From: JALYNX01 sp963780755
GTDB taxonomy: Bacteria > Actinomycetota > Acidimicrobiia > Spongiisociales > ZC4RG35
DNA: 64,000 nucleotides
Direction of reading: 5' to 3'
Assembly: GCA_963780755.1 (NCBI GenBank)
Contig: CAWACX010000002.1
Coordinates: forward strand, 806,001 to 870,000
How positions within the stretch are numbered: the first letter of the stretch is position 1; the number at the start of each line of letters is the position of its first letter. The notes beneath the pieces are model-generated. The model did not search any database and had not been told where the DNA came from. It worked only from the letters and a program-made list of their open reading frames with translations. Of the stretch, positions 23,438 through 31,169 are shown piece by piece. The translations under genes were made by a program, and so were the position numbers.

Positions 23438-23842
23438 ATGGCTGTTGGCGAACGAATGAGCCGTTCCATACCGGATCAGCCCGAAACGAGGATCGACCTG
23501 TCGGTCCCCGGCTTCGACTCGCATCTCGGTGTGATCCGGACGGTGGTGGGCAGGGCGGCAATGATCGCCGGGTTCACTTTCGATGGGATCGAGGACTTCG
23601 CCCTTGCGATCCACGAGGCCGCAGCGTTGCTTCTGACCAGCGCTCCGGACCGGGTCATGATGAGCCTGTGGGGCGATGCCGATATCCTCTTCGTGGAGTT
23701 GCGCGCCGACGGGGGTGACGGCACATGGCCCGCCAAGGATCTCAGCGAAGACATTCGCTGGAACTTGCTCAACGCCTTGTGTGACCGGGTCTGGTTGCTC
23801 GAGGGCCAGATCGGGATCGGCCTCTCCCAATCGAAACGCTGA
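23438..23842 (+). CDS. Degenerate RsbW-like protein C
   Basis: This 134-residue protein is a relative of the one at 21769: IDLSVPGFDSHLGVIRTVVGRAAMIAGFTFDGIEDFALAIHEAAALLL. As there, the N-box Asn is replaced (HEAAALL), and no ATP-lid glycine motif is visible in the C-terminal half. It is probably a non-catalytic binder of a stress regulator (inference). Transcription appears to come from the sigma-B/F-like promoter at 23342, which would give feedback from the sigma factor to a potential regulator. Confidence 0.75.
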   Translation: MAVGERMSRSIPDQPETRIDLSVPGFDSHLGVIRTVVGRAAMIAGFTFDGIEDFALAIHEAAALLLTSAPDRVMMSLWGDADILFVELRADGGDGTWPAKDLSEDIRWNLLNALCDRVWLLEGQIGIGLSQSKR

Positions 23843-23863
23843 GCTACCCCGATGTGGGTGCCG

Positions 23864-24592
23864 TCAGGCGGTGAGGATGCATCGCATCTTCTCGAGTGTG
23901 CTGGAGAGGATCCGCGACACGTTCATCTGTGACATGCCGACCACCTCAGCGATCTCCCTCTGGTTCATCTCGCAGTAGAAGCGCAGATAGAGGATCTGCC
24001 TCTCACGAGGCGTGCGGTCGGCAAGTACTGGGGCCAGAGCGTCGAGCTCATCGAACAGGTCGACTTCTTGATCGACTGCACCAAGTCGGTCGATGGGACC
24101 CACACCTTCATCCAGGCCGTCGAGGCTCTCGGCGCGGAAAGCCGAGCCCAAAGAGGCGGCCTCGGCCACCTCCTCGGAGGTGCACCCGATCTGATCGGCA
24201 ATCTCATCGAGAGTCGGTGAGCGGCCGAGTGTCTGTGCCAGCTCCTCGTTCGCCTGCCGGCTGAGGACCCACAGGTCTTTGAGCCGTCTCGGCACTCCCA
24301 CACCCCAAGCCGAATCGCGGAAGTAGCGCTTCAGCTCCCCGAGGATCGTTGGCACAGCGAAGCTGGTGAACCGCTTTCCCATCTCGGGATCGAAGCGATC
24401 AATTGCATGCAGCAGGGCCAAGAGAGCGACCTGATTCAGGTCATCGATGTCCTGTCCACGGTTGGAATATCGCCTCGCCAGGCTGCGGGCGAGCGGCAAA
24501 TAGAGGTTCACCAACTCCTCTCGGGCAACCTCGTCGGGAAGCCTGGTGAACAGTTCCGTGTTCTCGGCGAACTGAGCGTTCTCGTTGAACAT
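23864..24592 (-). CDS. Sigma-B/F/G-type RNA polymerase sigma factor, copy 2
   Basis: This 242-residue group 3 sigma factor has region 2 (DIDDLNQVALLALLHAIDRFDPEMGKRFTSFAVPTILGELKRYFRDS), region 3 near 100-150 and region 4 (RTPRERQILYLRFYCEMNQREIAEVVGMSQMNVSRILSSTLEKM). It is clearly related to the copy at 22564 but diverged. The ATG at 24592 has AAGGAAG close upstream; the earlier ATG at 24622 does not. It lies back to back with the MEDS/HATPase gene at 24694. Confidence 0.92.
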   Translation of the reverse strand: MFNENAQFAENTELFTRLPDEVAREELVNLYLPLARSLARRYSNRGQDIDDLNQVALLALLHAIDRFDPEMGKRFTSFAVPTILGELKRYFRDSAWGVGVPRRLKDLWVLSRQANEELAQTLGRSPTLDEIADQIGCTSEEVAEAASLGSAFRAESLDGLDEGVGPIDRLGAVDQEVDLFDELDALAPVLADRTPRERQILYLRFYCEMNQREIAEVVGMSQMNVSRILSSTLEKMRCILTA

Positions 24593-24693
24593 GGAGCTTC
24601 CTTTACCCCGGAGGACCAACATTTATCCCTGCCGGGCTCCATGCGGGTGACCTGGATCGGGTGTTGTCCGTTCCTAGACTCCGAGCCCGGACC

Positions 24694-25620
24694 ATGACCA
24701 TCGACTCGACCCGGGGGTTTCAACACGAGGCTCTCCTCTATCCGGGGGAGTCGGCCTTCACCGATGTGGTGGTGCCGTTCGTCCAATCAGGCCTCGACAA
24801 CGAGGAAGCTGTTCTGGTGGTCACATCGCCACCGAAGATCGATGCTCTCAAGTCCGCGCTGGGCGCGCGCGCCGCATCGGTCGAGTTCCAGGACATGGGT
24901 CGTGTGGGCGCCAATCCGGCACTCATCATCCCGGCGTGGCGCCGATTCGTCGACGATCACAGCAATACCAGGATGCGCGGCGTCGGCGAGCCGATCTCGG
25001 CGGCGCGGTCCGGCGCCGAGCTCGTCGAGTGCCAACTGCACGAAGCTCTGCTCAATGTCGCATTTGCGGGAGTGAGCGGCTTCCGGCTCGCGTGTCCCTA
25101 TGACACCGAGAGCCTTCTCCCAGATGTCTTGGAGGAGGCGGCTCGCAGTCATCCGTACCTCACCCGACAGGGCGTCACCGAGTCCAGTTCCGGGTACGCC
25201 TCAGAGGTGGCCGGCTTCCGGAGCCCGCTTCCCGCCCCGCCCGCCGGCGCCGAGGCTGTCATCTTCGGAGCGGGCGATCACCGGGCTGTCCGCAGGTGGC
25301 TGGCGAGCCGGCTATCCGAGCACGGGATGACACCCGCCCGAAGCGAGGAGATGGTGCTGGCCGTCCACGAAGCGGTGGTCAACAGCATGATGCATGGCGC
25401 CGGGAACGGGTGGGTACGTCTGTGGCGCGAGGAGCAGAAGGTCGTCTGTGACGTCGAGGACCTCGGGTGGATCGACGACCCCTTGATCGGGCGCAAAGAG
25501 CCCGATGTCATCACACCACAGGGCCGCGGCCTGTGGCTCGCCAACCATCTCTGCGACCTGGTGCAGATCAGGTCGCTGTACTCCGGAACCGTGGTCCGAC
25601 TCCACAAAGCCCTGACCTGA
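24694..25620 (+). CDS. MEDS-domain plus HATPase (RsbW-like) sensor protein
   Basis: This 308-residue protein joins an N-terminal MEDS domain (about 7-165; HEALLYPGESAFTDVVVPFVQSGLDNEEAVLVVT) to a C-terminal HATPase of RsbW type. MEDS domains (methanogen/methylotroph DcmR sensory domain) occur in actinobacterial stress regulators. The kinase half has an intact N-box (EEMVLAVHEAVVNSMMHG) and a lid TPQGRGLWLANHLCD, so it is probably an active anti-sigma kinase controlled by the sensory half. I prefer ATG 24694; a GTG at 24661 adds 11 residues. Confidence 0.85.
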   Translation: MTIDSTRGFQHEALLYPGESAFTDVVVPFVQSGLDNEEAVLVVTSPPKIDALKSALGARAASVEFQDMGRVGANPALIIPAWRRFVDDHSNTRMRGVGEPISAARSGAELVECQLHEALLNVAFAGVSGFRLACPYDTESLLPDVLEEAARSHPYLTRQGVTESSSGYASEVAGFRSPLPAPPAGAEAVIFGAGDHRAVRRWLASRLSEHGMTPARSEEMVLAVHEAVVNSMMHGAGNGWVRLWREEQKVVCDVEDLGWIDDPLIGRKEPDVITPQGRGLWLANHLCDLVQIRSLYSGTVVRLHKALT

Positions 25621-25673
25621 CCGAGCACTTGCCGATTTTCTGCCACTAGGGCGAGAAGTCGGAGGTCAGGCAT

Positions 25674-25699
25674 GTTTTCCAAGGGCGTCTGATGGGTAT
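25674..25699 (+). promoter_or_regulatory. Sigma-B/F-type promoter for the RsbW-like gene at 25766
   Basis: GTTTTC (25674-25679), 14 bases, GGGTAT (25694-25699), the best -10 match in the window. The predicted start near 25706 gives a 60-base leader. TGATGGGT (25690-25697) and ACCCATCA (25703-25710) form an inverted repeat across the -10 box. Confidence 0.78.
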
Positions 25700-25765
25700 C
25701 CCACCCATCATGGACCCGAGATTCGGCCTGAACCTGTGGCGCGATGAGATCGAGCCGGCTCTCTG

Positions 25766-26257
25766 ATGCCCGTCAAAGGGGTGCCCGTTGGCGCTGAAGG
25801 CGGTGTGGTCCCCGACCGGGTGACGCCCGATCGCACACGGCGCGGTGCGCAATCGAAGGCGGCTCGAGACTTCCCGCCCGATCCGGCATCAGCTCCGGCC
25901 GCCAGGCATTTCGTGATCGAGGTGTCTGACGTCCTTGACATGGAGACCGGATTTCGGCTCTCGGCACTTACCTCGGAGTTGGTCAGCAATGCCATCCTCC
26001 ATGCCCGGACGCCTTTCACCGTCAGCGTTTCCCTGAAGCCCGAGCTGATCCGCGTCACCGTGACCGATGGGAGCACGGCGGTGCCTGTTCCACGCAGGTC
26101 AGGGCCGGACCAGCCCACGGGTCGAGGGTTGCGCATCGTCGAAGCGCTCTCGGACGACTGGGGGTTTACCCGGCAGCGGACGGGCAAAGCGGTCTGGTTC
26201 GAGCTGAGCAGCTCCAATTCGGAAGGGATGACCGGTTTTGGGGGGATCGTCGACTGA
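25766..26257 (+). CDS. RsbW-like anti-sigma factor / serine kinase, catalytically intact
   Basis: This 163-residue protein is a typical single-domain HATPase anti-sigma kinase. It has an N-box ALTSELVSNAILHA (near 73-86) with the conserved Asn, a DGS G1 region and a GRGLRIVEALSDDWGF lid near 118-135. Such proteins hold a sigma factor inactive and phosphorylate a STAS antagonist. The N-terminus (residues 1-40) is low in structure. It lies under a near-perfect sigma-B/F promoter, giving the usual negative feedback of partner-switching systems. The STAS gene at 26405 follows. Confidence 0.88.
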   Translation: MPVKGVPVGAEGGVVPDRVTPDRTRRGAQSKAARDFPPDPASAPAARHFVIEVSDVLDMETGFRLSALTSELVSNAILHARTPFTVSVSLKPELIRVTVTDGSTAVPVPRRSGPDQPTGRGLRIVEALSDDWGFTRQRTGKAVWFELSSSNSEGMTGFGGIVD

Positions 26258-26404
26258 GATTGCCCCTCAGGGCCGTTACCATCCGAGCGGCCCCAGACCC
26301 TGGCCTGTGCACACCGACCCGGACCCGTCGGCAGCAGTCGTCAAGGGAGCGTCCCTGAATGATGTGTCTGTCGGGTCTGCAACGTCCGTCGAGCCGGTGC
26401 TGCC

Positions 26405-26749
26405 ATGATGGCCGGCGGCCTGCTCATCGTGGTTCGAAGCGAGCCGCACGCAACCATTGCCTTCTCCGGTGAGCTCGATCTTTCGGGTGTGGCACAGGTG
26501 CAGGCTGCCATCTCCGCCCTCGATCCCGCCGAGCATCATCTCACGATCGACATGAGGGAGTTGGAGTTCATCGACCTCGCCGGCTTGTTGGTCGTCTCGG
26601 AGTCGGTCGCCGACCTGAGGGCCATGGGCCGGACCGTTGACTTGATCCTCTCCGAGGCGGTCTCCTGGCTTCTGGCGACACTGGATGCAGCGGGGTGCCC
26701 GATTGCCCTCGCCAGCAGCGGCAGCCAGCCGCCTTCTGGCCCCGGGTAG
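26405..26749 (+). CDS. STAS-domain protein lacking the phospho-acceptor serine
   Basis: This 114-residue protein is a STAS (SpoIIAA/RsbV-type) anti-anti-sigma protein: TIAFSGELDLSGVAQVQAAISAL, then LTIDMRELEFIDLAGLLVV, then the C-terminal helices. In active proteins this last motif is DSSGL or DSTGL, with the first Ser phosphorylated. Here it reads Asp-Leu-Ala-Gly-Leu, so neither hydroxyl residue is present. It should be insensitive to kinase inactivation or act as a decoy. There is no clear ribosome site before ATG 26405. Confidence 0.85.
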   Translation: MMAGGLLIVVRSEPHATIAFSGELDLSGVAQVQAAISALDPAEHHLTIDMRELEFIDLAGLLVVSESVADLRAMGRTVDLILSEAVSWLLATLDAAGCPIALASSGSQPPSGPG

Positions 26750-26773
26750 CCTCGCCAGATCTTGGGGGTGAGC

Positions 26774-27490
26774 ATGGAGTCTCGTGAGCAAAAGCTCGTC
26801 AGGGCATTCGTCGAGTTGTCCGACATGTTGGTCGGTGACTTCGACGTCTCAGACCTCCTCTACACCCTTGTGGAGCACTGTCTCGAGCTCTTCGATGTCG
26901 AAGCGGTCGGCCTTCTGCTCGTTGACGAGGCCGGTGACCTCGAAGCCATCGCCCACTCAGCGCCCGAGGTTCGCTTCATCGAGCTCCTGGAGGTCAATCG
27001 GAAGGAGGGCCCATGTTTCGACGCGTTCCAATCGGGACAGCAGGTGATCAGCGCCGACCTGGAGGAGGACATCGATCGTTGGCCCGTGGTTGCTCCCGAG
27101 TGTCTTCGTGCGGGTTACCGCGCTGCACATGGAGTTCCCCTCCAGATCCGGGAGCAGAGGATCGGGGCCATGAACCTCTTCAAGGTGAATCCAGGTTCGC
27201 TGCCCGAGAATGATCACGACACGTTGCGAGCCCTCGCCGAGATCGCCACGATCTCGGTCCTTCATGATCGGGAGCTCAGTGACGCCCGGAAGGTTAGCGA
27301 TCAGCTCCAGGTTGCCCTCAGCACGAGGGTCGTGATCGAGCAGGCAAAGGGCATGGTGGCCGGTGGCGTGGAACTGGACCTGGATGAATCGTTCCGCCGG
27401 TTGCGCCGGTACGCCCGTAACCACGGCTATCGCCTCGACGAGGTCGCGCGCCGGGTGGTCTCAGGGGAGTTGAGCCCGGGCGACCTGTAG
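26774..27490 (+). CDS. GAF-ANTAR transcription antitermination regulator
   Basis: This 238-residue protein has a GAF domain (about 15-165, with LLYTLVEHCLELFDVEAVGLLLVD) and a C-terminal ANTAR domain. The ANTAR part starts near 185: LQVALSTRVVIEQAKGMVAGGVELDLDESFRRLRRYARNHGYRLDEVARRVV, the RNA-binding three-helix form. ANTAR proteins bind paired hairpins in leader RNA to prevent termination, often on nitrogen or signal cues. The ATG at 26774 is preceded by a G-rich ribosome site. It closes the RsbW-STAS run and ends before a strong terminator. Confidence 0.9.
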   Translation: MESREQKLVRAFVELSDMLVGDFDVSDLLYTLVEHCLELFDVEAVGLLLVDEAGDLEAIAHSAPEVRFIELLEVNRKEGPCFDAFQSGQQVISADLEEDIDRWPVVAPECLRAGYRAAHGVPLQIREQRIGAMNLFKVNPGSLPENDHDTLRALAEIATISVLHDRELSDARKVSDQLQVALSTRVVIEQAKGMVAGGVELDLDESFRRLRRYARNHGYRLDEVARRVVSGELSPGDL

Positions 27491-27508
27491 CGGCCTCACG
27501 TGCCAATA

Positions 27509-27542
27509 GAGAAGAGGGCAGGGGGATCCCTGCCCTCTTCTC
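27509..27542. terminator. Strong stem-loop terminator
   Basis: A 15-base perfect stem (27509-27523 with 27528-27542) and a 4-base loop separate the GAF-ANTAR gene from the convergent lipoprotein gene. There is no long T tract on either side. Confidence 0.8.
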
Positions 27543-27559
27543 ACCTGGCGGGTTTGACC

Positions 27560-27748
27560 TCACCCACTCGAAGTGGTGGTGTCACCCACTGACGTGGTGG
27601 TCTCGGTGCCGATCGTCGTCGATGGGAGATCGGTGCCCAGCGTCGTCGACGTCCCATCGTTGTCGTCGGTGCACGCAGTCAAGGACAAGCCGAGCGCCAG
27701 TGCGGCAACAGTGGCCGCAAACCTGCGTCTGTTGTTGGACCGCTTCAT
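27560..27748 (-). CDS. Small Ser/Thr-rich lipoprotein
   Basis: This 62-residue protein has a basic start, a hydrophobic helix (ATVAALALGLSL) and the lipobox LTAC, then a short tail rich in Thr and Ser with Asp/Gly. It is probably a membrane-attached cell-envelope peptide. Its ATG overlaps the stop of the CsbD gene by 4 bases, so the two are co-translated and presumably stress-controlled. No known family is recognised. Confidence 0.7.
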   Translation of the reverse strand: MKRSNNRRRFAATVAALALGLSLTACTDDNDGTSTTLGTDLPSTTIGTETTTSVGDTTTSSG

Positions 27749-27999
27749 GCCGCCAGCCTCCTGATCGCTTCCCGGATGGAGTCGGTTGCCTCACCGGTCT
27801 TCTCCTTGATCGTTCCGATCAGCTGCTCGAGGTTGCCCCGGCCTTGATCCATCTCGTCGTCGGTCAGGTCGCCCCAGTGCTCACGAACGGAGCCCTTGAA
27901 CTGCTGCCAGGAGCCCTCGTCTTGCATCCGTTGCGCCCAGTCGGACAGTTCCAGGTCCGTGTCGCGCTGATCCAGCTCGTTCATCTGACGGTCAGTCAT
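27745..27999 (-). CDS. CsbD-family stress response protein
   Basis: This 84-residue hydrophilic protein matches CsbD: WQQFKGSVREHWGDLTDDEMDQGRGNLEQLIGTIKEKTGEATDSIREAI (about residues 30-80). In Bacillus, csbD is a sigma-B gene; the biochemical role is unknown. The ATG at 27999 has an ideal ribosome site (AAGGAGGT, 6 bases). The upstream frame to 28092 is not protein-like. A degenerate sigma-B/F promoter candidate lies at 28049-28074. Confidence 0.92.
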   Translation of the reverse strand: MTDRQMNELDQRDTDLELSDWAQRMQDEGSWQQFKGSVREHWGDLTDDEMDQGRGNLEQLIGTIKEKTGEATDSIREAIRRLAA

Positions 28000-28048
28000 G
28001 CAAATACCTCCTTGGCGATTGCGTGCCGTCGAATACGGCAGAAAGTGA

Positions 28049-28074
28049 GTTCCCCGACTGCGCCCCGTTGAAAC
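28049..28074 (-). promoter_or_regulatory. Possible degenerate sigma-B/F promoter for csbD
   Basis: GTTTCA (28074-28069), 14 bases, GGGAAC (28054-28049) on the minus strand. The -35 and spacing agree with the other stress promoters, but the -10 matches only four of six bases, so this is a weak call. Confidence 0.35.
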
Positions 28075-28149
28075 GCCGCGAAACTCGGGCATGCCCTGTT
28101 GCGAGCGCCGCCGCTACTATCTGCGCTCCTCTAACGGATTCAGGGCAAC

Positions 28150-28461
28150 ATGACGGCTTTCGCATACAGCGTGGACAAACGCGACTCGCATGTGACGCTT
28201 CATCTGACAGGTGAAGTCGACCTCGCGGCTGCGCCGGGACTCGAAAGTGCCCTCGACACCATCCTCGATGACTCCGACGACGTGGTGCTCGACATCGCTG
28301 ATGTCACCTTTCTCGACTCGAGTGGGCTCCGGGTACTCGTTGCCGCCCACAATCGATGCTCGGAGACCGGGAAGAGCCTTTCCCTGGTCAACCCTTCAGC
28401 GGCTGTGTCCCGAATCCTGGAGATCACCGGCCTGGGCAAGACTCTCCTGACGGACGGTTAG
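28150..28461 (+). CDS. STAS-domain anti-anti-sigma factor (RsbV type)
   Basis: This 103-residue protein has the complete SpoIIAA/RsbV pattern: VTLHLTGEVDLAAAPGLESALDTIL, then DVVLDIADVTFLDSSGLRVLVAAHNR with the phospho-acceptor Ser after Asp. It should bind an RsbW kinase when unphosphorylated and release the sigma factor. The divergent neighbour is csbD. The gene's last 66 bases overlap, in opposite orientation, the end of the SpoIIE phosphatase gene, its probable activator. Confidence 0.92.
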   Translation: MTAFAYSVDKRDSHVTLHLTGEVDLAAAPGLESALDTILDDSDDVVLDIADVTFLDSSGLRVLVAAHNRCSETGKSLSLVNPSAAVSRILEITGLGKTLLTDG

Positions 28462-30219
28462 GGCGCCGGTTTCGGTCACCCGGACCAGGAGAATCGAAGC
28501 GTCGTCTGCTCGAGCCCGATCCGGCTGAGTGGCAACCAGCTCATCGGCCAGGGCACCCAGGTCCCCGGAGTTCGCTCCGACCCGCGCTCCCAGCTCGGCG
28601 ATCGACTCGTAGAGGTCACGGCCCGGCTCCTCGATCAGCCCGTCGGTGAACAAGACGAGGAGATCCCCGATCTCGAGAGTGACCGACGCCTCGCTTCGCA
28701 GGCCGTCCGGTGAGATCCCGATCGGTGTGTCCGACCCGTGATCGAGCAGCTCGACCGCGCCACCGGCTCGGCACAGGATGGCCGGGACGTGGCCGGCCCG
28801 GCTGTAGCGCATCCCACCGGTGGCCGCCGAGATCAACGCGTAGAAGATGGTTGTCAGCTCGGTGGTCTGAATCGTCTGATCGATGATCTCCAACTGACGC
28901 GCCGGCCCGCCAGACCCGGCATGGGCGAGGCCGCGCAGCATGTTCCGCATCTCGGCCATGTGTGCCACGGTCTGCGGCCCATGTCCGGCGACGTCGCCGA
29001 CCACGAGGGCGAAGTCGCCATTGCCATCGAAGAAGGCGTCATACCAGTCACCCCCGGCGCCCGCCCGTGTCGCTGAGGGCACATACCGGACTTCCATGTC
29101 GAGCCCCTCGACGGAAGGCAGCGAATCCGCGCCGAACCAACGGAGGAGGCCGTCTACCAACTCACGGTGCTCGGCCAAGGCCCGGGATCGTTCTCGACTC
29201 GCCGTGATGGCACTCCAGGCGGCGAGGATCGAAAGCACGAAGAGGGAGCCGACCAGGGTCACGGTGAGGGTCACCGCCCTCCTCGCCTCGGCAATCCCGT
29301 CGACAGCGCTGTCCCTGACCGCATTGTTGAGTTGCATGGCGGATTCGTGGATCAGGTCGATCTCCGCGGTGGCGATGGCAAACCACGATTGCGGGGTCGC
29401 GTCTCCTGGCTCACCCGAGACGATCCGCTCGAGCATCCCTTCCACAGCTCCGGCTTCCGCGGAGTCGGTCAAAGCGGCGATGTGGCTCCGCTCTTCCTCG
29501 GTCAGGAGGGCCTGCGCAGCGCGGAAGTTGACATCCGCCTCCCGGGCGAGGATGGAGAGTTGTACGTCTTGCTGTCTGGTGATCTCCTCCGATGATGCGA
29601 GCAATCGGGCGACCACTGCGCGCCGAGTCGCCATAGAGGACGAGGCGTCGAGCAGTGCGAGCACTGCCCTTCTCATCCGGACGTCTTCTGCATCCGTGGT
29701 GAGCAGGGCGACATCGGACAGGGTCTGGTGAATGGGCTCGACGAGCTCCGAGTAGAGGTCGACCGGAGCCTCGGCCTCGGCGTCAGTGACGGCCGACCGC
29801 ACCTCACCCAGCGGAGCGAGCGTTGCCGCCACACCACTGAGTGCGCCTTGCTCTTCTTGGCGCAGGGCACGACCGCTCTCCAGCCAGGTATCGGAGAACT
29901 CCCCTGCCGCCTCGTCGGTGGCCGGGAAGGCGGACTCGTAGTCGGCTTGGTCGCCGGGATCACCGCTGGCCAAGTAGAGCTCGCCCAGCCCGCGCTCTTT
30001 CTGCAGGGCAGCCAAAAGGGCGATCGAGGCGTCTGAGATCCTCGTTATCTCCACCGATCGTCGCGAATCGCGGGCCTCGTCCAAGGAGCCCCGGACCAGG
30101 ACGACGAGTGTGATTCCGAGCCCGACGACGACGGCCAAGGCGAGCGCAGCCACAGTCGCTGCCGAACCAATTCGCTCGAACAGACGAGGCGCCCTCGGTG
30201 CAGGTGCGCCCAAGCTCAC
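28396..30219 (-). CDS. NIT-domain SpoIIE/PP2C phosphatase
   Basis: This 607-residue membrane protein has a helix (20-42), an extracytoplasmic region with a nitrate/nitrite-sensing (NIT) domain (SIALLAALQKERGLGELYLASGD, near 70-90), a second helix (near 310-335) and a C-terminal SpoIIE/PP2C domain (about 370-590). Metal-binding motifs are GGDWYDAFF and VVGDVAGHGP, with a later DDASILLVRV. It would dephosphorylate STAS proteins to release sigma factor in response to an external signal, possibly nitrate or nitrite. The GTG start is the best choice. Its 3' end overlaps the STAS gene by 66 bases. Confidence 0.88.
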   Translation of the reverse strand: MSLGAPAPRAPRLFERIGSAATVAALALAVVVGLGITLVVLVRGSLDEARDSRRSVEITRISDASIALLAALQKERGLGELYLASGDPGDQADYESAFPATDEAAGEFSDTWLESGRALRQEEQGALSGVAATLAPLGEVRSAVTDAEAEAPVDLYSELVEPIHQTLSDVALLTTDAEDVRMRRAVLALLDASSSMATRRAVVARLLASSEEITRQQDVQLSILAREADVNFRAAQALLTEEERSHIAALTDSAEAGAVEGMLERIVSGEPGDATPQSWFAIATAEIDLIHESAMQLNNAVRDSAVDGIAEARRAVTLTVTLVGSLFVLSILAAWSAITASRERSRALAEHRELVDGLLRWFGADSLPSVEGLDMEVRYVPSATRAGAGGDWYDAFFDGNGDFALVVGDVAGHGPQTVAHMAEMRNMLRGLAHAGSGGPARQLEIIDQTIQTTELTTIFYALISAATGGMRYSRAGHVPAILCRAGGAVELLDHGSDTPIGISPDGLRSEASVTLEIGDLLVLFTDGLIEEPGRDLYESIAELGARVGANSGDLGALADELVATQPDRARADDASILLVRVTETGALTVRQESLAQAGDLQDSGHSR

Positions 30220-30291
30220 AGTCTCGCGGAGGAAGGGATCGTGTCATGTTGCCACCCAAGGCCAGCGAGCGAAAGGTGGTGCGTTGCGGCT

Positions 30292-30786
30292 TCAGCCGGT
30301 GATGCGGCCCCGGTGACCGTCGTTGAAAGTGACCAACGGGACGTAGAACCAGGCCCAACCGAGGATGGCCGCAACCAGCACAGTGGCCACCACCACCGCT
30401 GCACCACCGATAAGGATCGAGGAGATCAGATAGACCGCGGCGATGAGTGCGATCGCGAACACGACCGTCCCCACGATCGTGATTCGCACCGTCATCTGCA
30501 GGTGCCGGGCGGAGTGGCGCTTGACACCGTTGAACGGTGCCCGGATCCGTTGATGGGCGCTTGGTGCGATCAGGAGGATCGATGCCACAGCCGATCCGAA
30601 GAAGGCAATGAAGTAGGCGGCCGACTCTTGGTCGGTCAGCTCTTGAAACGACTGTTGGAAGGGGAGGACCAGCAAGAAGGCGAACAGGACCTGGACCCCA
30701 GGCAGGGTGGTGCGCAGTCCCTCCAGGAACGCCCGAAATGCGTCATCTACCTCGTTTTCGGATGCTTCTTGGTGTTTCTCGCTCAT
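30292..30786 (-). CDS. DUF6328-like four-helix membrane protein
   Basis: This 164-residue protein has four hydrophobic segments and the opening EDAFRAFLEGLRTTLPGVQVLFAFLLVLPFQQSF-like pattern (here DDAFRAFLEG), followed by IAFFGSAVASILLIAPSAHQRI. I recognise this as DUF6328, a family of unknown function common in actinobacteria. ATG 30786 is preceded by GGGGCG. The upstream part to 30858 has no protein character. It lies in the same direction as the 67-residue membrane protein at 30925. Confidence 0.75.
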   Translation of the reverse strand: MSEKHQEASENEVDDAFRAFLEGLRTTLPGVQVLFAFLLVLPFQQSFQELTDQESAAYFIAFFGSAVASILLIAPSAHQRIRAPFNGVKRHSARHLQMTVRITIVGTVVFAIALIAAVYLISSILIGGAAVVVATVLVAAILGWAWFYVPLVTFNDGHRGRITG

Positions 30787-30916
30787 CGACTTCGCCCCTT
30801 GCCCGTCGCAACAGTAGGCGACGGGTGAACCCCGGCCCCGATGCGCCCTTGTAGCCATTGTGAACCAGTCTGATCTGTTGCTCGGTGGGAGGCTCTTTTC
30901 CCTTGCCCTTGGCCAT
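30743..30916 (-). CDS. Possible small basic protein, 57 residues
   Basis: An ATG 8 bases after the end of the 67-residue gene opens a 57-codon frame (MAKGKGKEPPTEQQIRLVHN...) rich in Lys and Arg, with GGAAGG about 14 bases upstream. It overlaps the DUF6328 gene start by 44 bases in another frame, which makes it doubtful. No family is recognised. Confidence 0.3.
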   Translation of the reverse strand: MAKGKGKEPPTEQQIRLVHNGYKGASGPGFTRRLLLRRARGEVDERETPRSIRKRGR

Positions 30917-30924
30917 CAGTTGCT

Positions 30925-31128
30925 TCAGCCTTCCAGCGTGGGTGGGGTCAGGGTGTTCTCGGCGGCCGTTTCGGGCTCGCCGAACACCAGGAACAGAATC
31001 GCGAACGCCAAGATCACCAACATGACGATGACCCAGGTCTTCCACGATGACCCGAGGCGCCGCTCCTCGATGGGCTCAGACTGCACCTGGTTTATCTCTT
31101 GAGTGGGATCAAAACCACTGGGGTACAT
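30925..31128 (-). CDS. Small single-helix membrane protein
   Basis: This 67-residue protein has a hydrophilic N-terminus (MYPSGFDPTQEINQVQSEP), one transmembrane helix (TWVIVMLVILAFAILFLVF, about residues 32-50) and a short acidic tail. GGAGG lies 6-7 bases before ATG 31128, and a sigma-B/F promoter lies at 31170-31195. It is probably a stress-induced membrane peptide of unknown role. Confidence 0.75.
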   Translation of the reverse strand: MYPSGFDPTQEINQVQSEPIEERRLGSSWKTWVIVMLVILAFAILFLVFGEPETAAENTLTPPTLEG

Positions 31129-31169
31129 GATCAACCTCCAGGTCGGGAGCGTTTCCCAACGCTTCAGCC

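Noticed and set aside
26744..26749. GGGTAG before the GAF-ANTAR gene as a sigma-B/F -10 box
   Set aside because: There is no GTTT-like hexamer 14 bases upstream, and the bases belong to the end of the STAS gene.
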